Below are positions 1 through 6,079 of a stretch of 6,079 nt of DNA, one piece after another. Source of the stretch: an uncultured Ignavibacteria bacterium (GTDB lineage: Bacteria > Bacteroidota > Ignavibacteria > SZUA-365). The stretch is taken from contig CAJXSA010000245.1 of assembly GCA_913060595.1 (NCBI GenBank), forward strand, positions 1 through 6,079. Direction: 5' to 3'. Each line of letters opens with the position of its first letter. The stretch's first letter is position 1. A program made the position numbers and the translations under genes. The notes beneath the pieces are model-generated. The model worked only from the letters and a program-made list of their open reading frames with translations, did not search any database and was not told the DNA's origin.

Positions 1-582
1 CGCCGCCTCACCCGTTCCGCTTCCCGTGACAATGATGCCATCAGCGAGTCCCCGCTCCACGGTGTCGCGCACCGCGTCACTGATGGACGTCGGGGTGATC
101 GGGGCCGCGTGCTTGACGAAGACATCGGCGAGCACGTGCACGTGCATGGCGTCAATTTCTCGCCGCATGCGCAGGGTTTTATGGGCAACTCCTTCAATGA
201 TGCCCTGGTCGGTATGCATGGCGCCGACGTGCACGTTGACGCGCATGAAGCGTGCGCCGGTGGCGGCTGCGATGGCGAGAGCCGATTCGGCGTCATTGCG
301 CAGCACCTGCACACCGACAGGGAGATCGATCTCGTGCATGACGGCCGCTGTTATGGTGGCCATGTCGGCGGTCACGTGTTTGCCGGCGTTGCTCCGCGCG
401 AAAGGCGCATCGCCGTAATTCTCGATCAGCACGGCATCGAAGCCTGCATCCTGCAGCGTAACGGCGTCACGAATGGCGCGGTCGAGGATATCCGCCCGTG
501 ATCCGCCGTAACCCGGTGAACCCGGGAGAGGCAGAAGATGGACCATGCCGATGAGACGAATGGAGGAAAATGGCGTGTTCAT
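1..582 (-). CDS. BtpA/SgcQ-family protein, C-terminus cut off by window edge
   Basis: Translating the minus strand from the ATG at 580-582 gives 194 uninterrupted codons running off the left edge, so the C-terminal part is missing (the family is usually about 260-280 residues). Recognition rests on the N-terminal IGMVHLLPLPGSPGYGG segment (about residues 11-27), followed by DAGFDAVLIENYGDAPF (about 45-61), the RVNVHVGAMHTDQG stretch (about 114-127) and a glycine-rich VTGSGTG near the edge (about 185-191), which looks like a phosphate-binding loop of a TIM-barrel fold. BtpA is named for a cyanobacterial protein affecting photosystem I stability, and SgcQ is an E. coli relative. The family is widespread in non-photosynthetic bacteria and its reaction is not settled, so no substrate is assigned. 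The start is supported by a strong Shine-Dalgarno (ACGGAGGAG) 6 nt upstream. It lies 93 nt after the lpd stop, beyond two hairpins, so it may be a separate transcription unit. Confidence 0.88.
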   Translation of the reverse strand, partial: MNTPFSSIRLIGMVHLLPLPGSPGYGGSRADILDRAIRDAVTLQDAGFDAVLIENYGDAPFARSNAGKHVTADMATITAAVMHEIDLPVGVQVLRNDAESALAIAAATGARFMRVNVHVGAMHTDQGIIEGVAHKTLRMRREIDAMHVHVLADVFVKHAAPITPTSISDAVRDTVERGLADGIIVTGSGTGEAA

Positions 583-610
583 GACGTGCTCCTCCGTAAG
601 ATGTAATAAG

Positions 611-676
611 AAAAGTGCTTCCCCTTGCGGGGAGGACGAGGCCGGCGGGGCATCGGCGATGCCCCGCCCGACGGCC
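611..676 (-). terminator. Double hairpin after lpd, possible terminator
   Basis: Read on the minus strand just after the lpd stop, there is a perfect 11-bp stem (658-668 with 644-654) around a 3-nt loop. It can be extended by a further GGCC/GGCC pairing (673-676 with 640-643) across a one-sided 4-nt bulge, and this includes the last base of the stop codon. About 10 nt further on is a second hairpin, TCCCC-GCAA-GGGGA (620-633), with a GNRA-type tetraloop. It is followed after 5 nt by TTTTCTT (608-614). The T tract is short and offset, so intrinsic termination is plausible but not certain. The stems may instead protect the 3' end of the lpd message. Confidence 0.45.
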
Positions 677-2073
677 TAGAAGTTCACGGATTCGCCGTAC
701 GCGAGCGCGGCGGCTTCCATCAGTGCTTCAGAAAGGGTGGGATGGGCGTGCACGGTCTTGATCACCTCGTGCTCGGTGGTCTCGAGCGTGCGACCCAGGG
801 CGGCTTCAGCGATCAGTTCCGTAGCCTCGGAGCCGATAATATGCGTGCCGAGCAGCTCACCGTACTTCGCGTCGAATATCATCTTGACAAAACCTTCGGG
901 ATGTCCGGCCGCCACAGCTTTGCCGGAAGCGGTGAAGGGGAATTTTCCGACTTTCACCTCGTACCCGAGTTCCTTCGCTTTTTTCTCGGTCAGTCCCACG
1001 CTGGCGACCTGCGGCTGGCAGTACGTGCAGCCCGGGATGTTTTCGTAATTGACGGGAACGGGATGCTCGCCGGCGATCGCTTCTGCGCATGTGATTCCCT
1101 CTGCGGATGCGACATGTGCGAGCCAGGGCGGGCCGACGACATCGCCGATGGCGTAGACGCCGTCCACGTTGGTCCGGTAGTACTCATCGACCTTGATATA
1201 GCCTCGATCCAGCGCGACGCCGTTTTCCTCGAGACCGATGTTCTCCACATTCCCCTGCACGCCGACGGCCATCAGTGCGATGTCGCCTTCGAGCACTTCC
1301 TCACCCTTGGAGGACGAGATTGTAACCTTCACGCCCTTGCCGCCCGTGTCGATGGACTCGACTTTGCAGCCGGTTTTCAGGCCGATTTTCTTCTTGCGGA
1401 AATTCCGCTCGAGTTCTTTCGACACGTCCTCATCCTCGATCGGGAGGATGTGATCGAGCATTTCGACGATGGTGACTTCCGTGCCGAGCGTGTTGTAGAA
1501 GTACGCGAACTCAACGCCGATGGCACCGGCGCCAAGAACGATCAGCCGTTTCGGACGCTTCTTCAGAGACATGGCTTCGAAGTAGGAAATGATCTTCTTC
1601 CGGTCGATCTCGATGCCGGGGATGCTGCGGGGACGCGCGCCGGTGGCGAGGATGATATGCTTTGCCTCGATAGTGCCCGTCTGCGTGCCGTCACCGTCGA
1701 AGGTGCCGATTTTTCCCGGAGCGAGCAGTTTTCCGAAGGCCTCAATGTGCTCGACCTTGTACTTCTTGAACAGAAAGGCCACGCCCTTCGACATGCGATC
1801 TGCAATGCCGCGGCTGCGCTGAATGATCTTGTCGAAATCAAACGAGACGTTGTCGAATTTCAGACCGTACTCTTCCGCGTGCTGCACGGTTTCCCATATC
1901 TCCGCGTTGCGCAGCAGCGATTTCGTGGGGATGCAGCCCCAGTTGAGACAGATGCCGCCCAGGTGTTTCGCCTCGACGCAGGCGGTTTTCAGTCCCAGCT
2001 GGGATGCGCGAATGGCCGCGACGTACCCTCCGGGGCCGCCACCGACGACAACGACGTCATATGATTGTGCCAT
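676..2073 (-). CDS. lpdA: Dihydrolipoyl dehydrogenase (E3, lipoamide dehydrogenase)
   Basis: A complete 465-residue FAD-dependent disulfide oxidoreductase that reoxidises protein-bound dihydrolipoamide with NAD+. It is the shared E3 of the pyruvate, 2-oxoglutarate and branched-chain 2-oxoacid dehydrogenase complexes and the L protein of glycine cleavage; it is cytoplasmic. All key elements are visible: the FAD dinucleotide motif GGGPGG (11-16), the redox-active disulfide in CLNWGC (C42, C47) followed by IPTK, ATGARPR (143-149), the NAD-binding GAGAIGVEFA (181-190), the second FAD contact AIGDVVG (308-314), and the C-terminal HAHPTLSE (442-449) with the catalytic His444-Glu449 pair. The length is normal for the family. 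The ATG at 2071-2073 is preceded by ACGGAG at about 10 nt. No E1, E2 or glycine-cleavage genes are adjacent; the upstream neighbour is a DinB-like gene 40 nt away, so the partner complex cannot be named. Related flavoenzymes (mercuric, glutathione reductase) are disfavoured by the full E3 signature. Confidence 0.96.
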   Translation of the reverse strand: MAQSYDVVVVGGGPGGYVAAIRASQLGLKTACVEAKHLGGICLNWGCIPTKSLLRNAEIWETVQHAEEYGLKFDNVSFDFDKIIQRSRGIADRMSKGVAFLFKKYKVEHIEAFGKLLAPGKIGTFDGDGTQTGTIEAKHIILATGARPRSIPGIEIDRKKIISYFEAMSLKKRPKRLIVLGAGAIGVEFAYFYNTLGTEVTIVEMLDHILPIEDEDVSKELERNFRKKKIGLKTGCKVESIDTGGKGVKVTISSSKGEEVLEGDIALMAVGVQGNVENIGLEENGVALDRGYIKVDEYYRTNVDGVYAIGDVVGPPWLAHVASAEGITCAEAIAGEHPVPVNYENIPGCTYCQPQVASVGLTEKKAKELGYEVKVGKFPFTASGKAVAAGHPEGFVKMIFDAKYGELLGTHIIGSEATELIAEAALGRTLETTEHEVIKTVHAHPTLSEALMEAAALAYGESVNF

Positions 2074-2113
2074 AGGGTGTGTACTCCGTATAGAACGTTG
2101 AAATGAAAGCAGG

Positions 2114-2659
2114 TTAATCCACGGCGCCGGGGTTGAAGCTGCCCGGCATGGCCGTGTGCATGTCGCGCGTCAGCGCAGGCTCGAGACCGAGGAGACGGAT
2201 ATAGACCGTCAGCTGTCCGCGATGGTACATTTCATGCTGAATGCACTCCTGCAGCAGCGCGATGCGCGTTTCATGCGAACCGTCGAGCTTGGGCACCAGC
2301 TGCAGCATGTGCAGGTCGCCCAGCGACGAAAGGCGCTCCTCCGCGTCCCGGTACTGCTCGACCAGCAGGTTGATCAGTTTCTCCTGTGAGTCGGCGCGCG
2401 TGATGTTCGGGGCGTAGACGTTGGCCAGCTGCGCCATGCTTGCGCGGTGCAGGTTGGTGTCTTCCCGCACCAGTTCCTCGACGGTGATGACGGAAAACTC
2501 GAGCACATGGTGCACGATGTCGAGAATGCTGCGCGCCTCGAGCGTCGCGCGGAAGGTCAGTCGCGCGGGAGGAATCTGGTTCAGTTCACGAATGAAGCCG
2601 CGCCGGACGGTATACCAGCGCGCCAGGGTTTCCTGAAGCGGGGTCTGCGGAGTGCTCAT
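2114..2659 (-). CDS. DinB-superfamily (DUF664/DUF1572-like) putative metal-binding protein
   Basis: A 181-residue, mostly helical protein with the DinB/YfiT four-helix-bundle pattern. A histidine pair sits in helix 2 (H50/H51 in DIVHHVLEFS), and an H-x3-H appears in the late helix QHEMYHRGQLTVYIRLLG (H142, H146). Together they match the three-histidine metal site of the superfamily, and the phrase H-x3-HRGQ is its most typical signature. Members include damage-inducible DinB of Bacillus and thiol (bacillithiol/mycothiol) S-transferases, but most are uncharacterised, so the substrate is unknown. The length is typical. There is no signal peptide or membrane segment. The start at ATG 2657-2659 is preceded only by a weak purine stretch (ACGAG). 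It lies 71 nt downstream of the flavin-reductase-like gene, across a possible terminator, and 40 nt ahead of lpd, so it could be co-transcribed with lpd. Confidence 0.85.
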   Translation of the reverse strand: MSTPQTPLQETLARWYTVRRGFIRELNQIPPARLTFRATLEARSILDIVHHVLEFSVITVEELVREDTNLHRASMAQLANVYAPNITRADSQEKLINLLVEQYRDAEERLSSLGDLHMLQLVPKLDGSHETRIALLQECIQHEMYHRGQLTVYIRLLGLEPALTRDMHTAMPGSFNPGAVD

Positions 2660-2698
2660 GATGCTCGTGATTCGTGAATAGCCATAGGGTAAAGTACG

Positions 2699-2727
2699 AA
2701 AAATCCGATGATACGCATCCGCGGATC
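2699..2727 (-). terminator. Possible intrinsic terminator after the flavin-reductase-like gene
   Basis: On the minus strand, 4 nt after the stop of the upstream gene, ATCC (2723-2726) can pair with GGAT (2703-2706), and an inner GATG (2716-2719) with CATC (2707-2710) around a 5-nt loop, with a 3-nt one-sided bulge. Five Ts (2699-2703) follow directly, the outermost also used in the stem. The position between two genes and the T tract suit a Rho-independent terminator. The stem is short and bulged, so the call is tentative. An overlapping 10-bp palindrome (ATCCGCGGAT, 2717-2726) gives an alternative reading as a protein-binding site upstream of the DinB-like gene. Confidence 0.4.
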
Positions 2728-2730
2728 AGG

Positions 2731-3729
2731 TCAACCACGCAGTGCGGCGATGCGCGCGGGGTCTGCCATCAAAGCGCATTCCCATGCCAGCTCCAGGTCG
2801 TCAGACGCAAGCGCGGTCTGAACACAGCGCTGCAGGTGCGCGGCTGTATGTGCATCGTCGCGGTCGCCGTATTTCCACGCGCGGAGCAGTGCGGTGACCG
2901 CACGCTGCGCGCTGCCCGTCCGCATCTCCGTTTCAAAAAGGTCGGGCCCGGCGCTATCCGGCATGAGTTCCGCGCTCATCTGCAGCCAGCGGGCGAGAAC
3001 GGCATCCGCGTCCGGCAGCGATGCGACGCCGGCGAGCTTGCCGAGATCATTCCCTGTCAGAATGCTGCTCTCGCGTATGTGCGAGGGAAGCGCGTCCACC
3101 CCGATGCCGTTGTGTCCGGGCTTGGGAAGCTCGAACAGCGCGTCTCCGCTGGCGCGGCAGTACCAGTTGTATCCCATGCGCGCGACGAGATCGAGACGGC
3201 GGGGATCGATGCGCTCCCCCTCGAAGGCAGAGTCGCGGACGTGAAAGCGGAGGACTTCCGCGATCATGAGATTGCCGCTGCCCGGCTTCCCGCCGGTGTC
3301 GACGTGCTGCAGCAGGCGGCACTCCATGACAAACGGGGATTCCGCCACGCCGGGCGCCGCCACGACATCCATCGTAAGCTTGGTGAAGCCGGCTTTCTCG
3401 AATTCGTCCACGCCGCGGTCATAGTCCGACGAGGCCAGGCTGATCTGCTCAACCATGGAATACGATACCGCGGAGACGGTGAACTCCCCGGTGTCGCGGA
3501 TATTCTCAAATGTGTGCTTGGCCGTGCCATCCTTGCCGCGGTAGGCAGGGGAAACCACGATGACCGGAGGATTGGCGCCAAAGGCGTTGAAAAAACTATA
3601 CGGGGATAGGTTGTGCCGCCCCTCGCCGTCGACCGTGGCGACGAGGGCGATGGGACGGGGTGCGACACCGCTGAGCAGGGTCCGGTGCACGAAGGGCACC
3701 GGGTGCTCGCGGGGATCGATGGTCTTCAT
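2731..3729 (-). CDS. Flavin-reductase-like FMN split-barrel protein with C-terminal extension
   Basis: A 332-residue protein of the flavin reductase-like (DIM6/NTAB) family. These bind FMN in a split barrel and act as flavin reductases or small-substrate oxidoreductases. Family features: GVAPRPIALVAT (21-32), NLSPYSFFNAFGANPP (40-55), KHTFENI (71-77), an NLMIAEV strand (153-159), and ARMGYNWYCR (183-192). The region HIRESSILTGNDLG (217-230) is, from memory, also found in Bacteroidota homologues. Residues from about 236 to 332 form an alanine- and leucine-rich, probably helical tail beyond the usual ~200-residue domain. I chose the ATG at 3727-3729 because MKTIDPREHPVPF is the conserved N-terminus. 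The longer open frame to 3885 adds about 52 low-complexity residues overlapping the FAH gene in another frame and is rejected. The start lies 4 nt after the FAH stop with only a weak Shine-Dalgarno (CGGAT), which suggests translational coupling and a linked metabolic role. The substrate is unknown. Confidence 0.87.
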   Translation of the reverse strand: MKTIDPREHPVPFVHRTLLSGVAPRPIALVATVDGEGRHNLSPYSFFNAFGANPPVIVVSPAYRGKDGTAKHTFENIRDTGEFTVSAVSYSMVEQISLASSDYDRGVDEFEKAGFTKLTMDVVAAPGVAESPFVMECRLLQHVDTGGKPGSGNLMIAEVLRFHVRDSAFEGERIDPRRLDLVARMGYNWYCRASGDALFELPKPGHNGIGVDALPSHIRESSILTGNDLGKLAGVASLPDADAVLARWLQMSAELMPDSAGPDLFETEMRTGSAQRAVTALLRAWKYGDRDDAHTAAHLQRCVQTALASDDLELAWECALMADPARIAALRG

Positions 3730-3733
3730 TGTG

Positions 3734-4735
3734 TTATCCGACTTTTTTGAGCGAATTCTCGAGTGAGCCAAGGCGCTCGATGCTGCAGACGACAGTGTCG
3801 CCGTCCTTGAGCCACCAGGCCGGGTCGTAGATTTTCGATCCGTTGAGTTCAAGGAAGCAGCCCGTGCCGACGGTGCCGGAGCCAATGACGTCGCCCGGAT
3901 GCAACGTCACGCCATAGGAGGCGCGCTCGAGTATCTGTGCGAAGGTCCAGCTCATATCATTGAGGTTGCCGCGGCTGACTTCCTCGCCATTCACCGATGC
4001 GGTCATCACCAGGTCGTAGGTTTCGCCGTTCTCACCCGGAATGCGTTTGTCGGCGAGTTCGTCCTTGGTCACCATCCACGGTCCGATGGACGTTGCGAAA
4101 TCCTTGCCCTTGGCCGGTCCGAGGTTGAGCTTCATCTCGTGCATCTGCAGTGCGCGGGCGCTCCAGTCATTCATGACCATGTACCCCGCGATGTACTCGT
4201 CCGCTTCAGCGGCGGAGATGTTTTTCCCTTCCTTGCCGACGACGATGGCGCATTCGAGCTCGAAGTCCATGCGGTCGAGATGCATTTCCATGACCTCCAC
4301 TTCGCCCGGACCGGTAATGGCGTTGTGGTTGGTGAAATAGAAAATGGGAATCTCATCGAATTCAGGGATCATTTCGACGCCACGGTTGCGCCGTGCGGTC
4401 TCCACGTGCTGACGGAAGGCGTAGCCGTCGCGAACGGACGTCGGATGCGGCACCGGTGCCAGCAGGCGCACCGCGGAAGCCTCGTAGGCGATGGTCTCGC
4501 CCTCGACTTCGGCGGGCATGCCTTCGGCGCGGAACCAGGCTTCCACCTTGCGCGCCGTCTCCAGTGCTGCGTCTCCGCCGCGCAGGAAGGCGTTCATTTC
4601 ATTCGGAAGCAGGTCGTCGCCTTCTTTTTGCGTGTAGCGCTGCATCGTATGCGCGGCCTGCAGGTCCATGATGCTGTTCTCGACGAGCGCACCCAGCAGG
4701 CGTCGTCCGTTGTGTTCGAATGTGACGAGTTTCAT
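3734..4735 (-). CDS. Fumarylacetoacetate hydrolase (FAH) family protein
   Basis: A complete 333-residue FAH-superfamily enzyme. Members cleave C-C bonds of 2,4-diketo or acylpyruvate-type acids (fumarylacetoacetate in tyrosine/homogentisate breakdown) using a bound divalent metal. Residues visible by motif spacing against animal FAH: D103 and H110 in RDGYAFRQHV (equivalent to the metal-ligand Asp and catalytic His, both seven apart), E159 and E161 in DFELECAIVVG, D190 in NDWSAR, then R194 and Q197 at matching distances. A lysine in AKGKDFATSIGPW (K209 or K211) is probably the conserved active-site Lys, and GSGTVGTGC (285-293) is the late glycine-rich loop. The retained D103/H110 and the N-terminal region make true fumarylacetoacetase activity plausible, but the late loop differs from animal FAH, so another diketo acid is possible. 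The ATG at 4733-4735 has a strong AGAGGAG about 10 nt upstream. It follows metH by 42 nt and precedes the flavin-reductase-like gene by 4 nt. Confidence 0.93.
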   Translation of the reverse strand: MKLVTFEHNGRRLLGALVENSIMDLQAAHTMQRYTQKEGDDLLPNEMNAFLRGGDAALETARKVEAWFRAEGMPAEVEGETIAYEASAVRLLAPVPHPTSVRDGYAFRQHVETARRNRGVEMIPEFDEIPIFYFTNHNAITGPGEVEVMEMHLDRMDFELECAIVVGKEGKNISAAEADEYIAGYMVMNDWSARALQMHEMKLNLGPAKGKDFATSIGPWMVTKDELADKRIPGENGETYDLVMTASVNGEEVSRGNLNDMSWTFAQILERASYGVTLHPGDVIGSGTVGTGCFLELNGSKIYDPAWWLKDGDTVVCSIERLGSLENSLKKVG

Positions 4736-4777
4736 TCTGTCGTTTCTCCTCTATTGCATGAATTCTATGTCGTTGGC

Positions 4778-6079
4778 TCAGGTGGACGCCCATTCCCGGC
4801 GGTCGAGAATGAGGTCGGTGGCGATCTTTCCGCCTTCGTCGTCGATTTTGTAGAGCGGCATTATTTTGCTCGCATGCACGATGGCCATGTCGAGTCCGGC
4901 TTCGCAGGCATGGTGCAGGAAGACGGAATTGAGCACATGCCGTGCACGGGGATTGAGCCCGAAGCTCACATTGGAAACCCCGAGACTGGTGAAGCAGCGC
5001 GGAAAGGCCTTTTTGATCATCCGGATCGCCTCCGCGGTTTCCATCGCGCTGCGCCGAAATTCTTCATCCCCGCTGCCGAGCGTAAACGTCAGCGGATCGA
5101 AAATAATGTCCTCGTCCCGCAGACCGTACTTCTCCGTCGCCAGGGATCGAATGCGCGCGGCGATCTGGAACTTCTTCTCCGCCGTTTTCGCCATGCCGTC
5201 CTCGTCGATGGTAAGCGCGACCACGGCGGCACCGTACATCTTGCACAACGCCAGGACGGCGGCAAGTCGTTCCTCACCGTCTTCGAGATTGACGGAATTG
5301 ACGACGGCCTTGCCGGCGTAATGCATGAGCGCCTCTTCGATGACGGGCAGTTCGGTGGAATCGATCATCAGCGGGAGACTGATCTGCGTGTTGAAGCGAT
5401 AGACCACTTCCCGCATGTCCCGCACCTCGTCGCGTCCCACGTATGCCGTGCAGATGTCGAGCAGGTGCGCACCCTCGCGGATCTGTTCTTTTCCCATGGC
5501 CACGATGTCGTCGTACCTGTCGGCGAGCAGCAGCTCGCGAAACTTCTTCGAACCGTTCGCGTTGCAGCGTTCGCCGATGAGCAGCGGCGCGGGATCCAGG
5601 TGCATGGGAACGGAGGAGTACAGCGAGGACACGGCCGGGGCGTCTTCTACCTGCCGCGCTGCGGGTTTCACTTCGCGGACGAGCGCTGCGAGCAGGGAAA
5701 TATGTTCCGCCGTCGTTCCGCAGCAGCCCCCGATGATGGAAACGCCGAATTCAGAGATGAAACGCCGCATGGACTGCTGTAGCTCATCAGGAGTGAGCCT
5801 GTAGCAGCTCTGTCCGCCGACGTTTTCCGGAATGCCCGCATTGGGCATGACGAATACCGGCCGGGGGGAGTTCTGGCAGATATACCGGAGATTTTCCTCC
5901 ATCTCCTGCGGTCCCGTCGCACAGTTCATGCCGAATACAGTGACGATGTCGTAGGGATCGATGGTGGCGAGCACCGCGGAAATTTCGGTGCCCATGAGCA
6001 TTGTGCCCATGGTTTCGATGGTAACGGAGACGATGACGGGCAGGCGGCTGCCACGCTCCGCGAACACGCCGGCTGCGGC
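4778..6079 (-). CDS. metH: MetH-type methionine synthase, homocysteine and folate domains only (N-terminus outside window)
   Basis: The frame is open through the right edge, so about 433 C-terminal residues are visible and the true start lies beyond 6079; the GTG at 6065-6067 is an internal valine. Counting from the edge, residues 1-130 are the end of the homocysteine S-methyltransferase barrel: ETMGTML, the zinc cysteine in FGMNCATGP (C53) and the CC pair in GGCCGTT (C119, C120) are all present. From about 168 comes the pterin-binding barrel: LLIGERCNANGSKKF, LLDICTAYVGRD, MIDSTELPVIEEAL, NSVNLEDGEE, FDPLTFTLGSG and LGVSNVSFGL. These domains take a methyl group from methyltetrahydrofolate and pass it via cobalamin to homocysteine. 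The protein ends KIMPLYKIDDEGGKIATD followed by LILDRREWAST and a TGA, which is the linker before the cap and cobalamin-binding domains in full MetH. Neither those nor the reactivation domain follows; the FAH gene starts 42 nt later. It is probably a split MetH or a nonsense truncation. Confidence 0.9.
   Translation of the reverse strand, partial: AAAGVFAERGSRLPVIVSVTIETMGTMLMGTEISAVLATIDPYDIVTVFGMNCATGPQEMEENLRYICQNSPRPVFVMPNAGIPENVGGQSCYRLTPDELQQSMRRFISEFGVSIIGGCCGTTAEHISLLAALVREVKPAARQVEDAPAVSSLYSSVPMHLDPAPLLIGERCNANGSKKFRELLLADRYDDIVAMGKEQIREGAHLLDICTAYVGRDEVRDMREVVYRFNTQISLPLMIDSTELPVIEEALMHYAGKAVVNSVNLEDGEERLAAVLALCKMYGAAVVALTIDEDGMAKTAEKKFQIAARIRSLATEKYGLRDEDIIFDPLTFTLGSGDEEFRRSAMETAEAIRMIKKAFPRCFTSLGVSNVSFGLNPRARHVLNSVFLHHACEAGLDMAIVHASKIMPLYKIDDEGGKIATDLILDRREWAST

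Noticed and set aside
140..155. Alternating purine-pyrimidine GTGCACGTGCA stretch as a possible regulatory palindrome
   Set aside because: It lies inside the BtpA-family coding sequence, where it encodes the ordinary residues MHVHV, so coding content explains it.
625..2064. Long plus-strand open frame of 479 codons opposite lpd
   Set aside because: It lies entirely antisense to a clear dihydrolipoyl dehydrogenase with every motif intact, and its translation is His/Asp/Arg-rich with no recognisable domain, as expected for an antisense shadow in GC-rich DNA.
2705..2734. TTGACC with TATCAT downstream, a sigma70-like promoter ahead of the DinB-like gene
   Set aside because: The spacing is only about 15 bp, the elements overlap the putative terminator, and the lineage may not use this consensus, so it is not listed as a feature.
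2674..3609. Plus-strand open frame of 311 codons opposite the flavin-reductase-like gene
   Set aside because: It is antisense to a recognised protein domain and its translation has no motif; no convincing Shine-Dalgarno precedes it.
3730..3885. Upstream extension of the flavin-reductase-like frame by about 52 codons
   Set aside because: The added residues are Ser/Ala/Arg-rich, overlap the end of the FAH gene in another frame, and precede the conserved MKTIDP start.
3899..5782. Plus-strand open frame of 627 codons spanning the FAH and metH genes
   Set aside because: It crosses two well-supported minus-strand genes and their intergenic gap. Its length reflects codon bias that keeps stops out of the opposite strand; no family resemblance was seen.

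Overview
The window is a compact, GC-rich bacterial chromosomal segment with six genes, all on the minus strand, so transcription runs from high to low coordinates. No rRNA, tRNA, CRISPR array, insertion sequence or phage gene was seen. The segment looks like ordinary housekeeping and accessory metabolism. The lineage is uncertain. The flavin-reductase-like protein resembles versions I associate with Bacteroidota and relatives, and the methionine synthase style (a CTAYVGRD segment in the folate domain) would also fit a GC-rich member of the Bacteroidota/Chlorobiota/Ignavibacteria group, but no marker gene is present to confirm this.

In transcription order: (1) 6079-4778, a methionine synthase (MetH-type) cut off upstream by the window edge. 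It carries the homocysteine and folate domains and stops where the cobalamin-binding half would normally begin. (2) 4735-3734, a fumarylacetoacetate hydrolase (FAH) family protein with a clear Shine-Dalgarno sequence. (3) 3729-2731, a flavin-reductase-like FMN split-barrel protein with a C-terminal extension, starting 4 nt after the FAH stop. A hairpin plus five-T tract (2699-2727) may end this unit. (4) 2659-2114, a DinB-superfamily protein. (5) 2073-676, a complete dihydrolipoyl dehydrogenase. Two hairpins (611-676) follow it. (6) 582-1, a BtpA/SgcQ-family protein whose C-terminus lies outside the window.

Functionally, FAH and the flavin-reductase-like protein are the most convincing pair: they are tightly coupled and fit aromatic-compound or related diketo-acid breakdown. 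Lipoamide dehydrogenase serves the 2-oxoacid dehydrogenase and glycine cleavage complexes, but no partner subunits are encoded here. MetH provides methionine synthesis and folate recycling. The feature most worth a second look is the missing cobalamin module of MetH. I found no evidence for a new multi-gene system.
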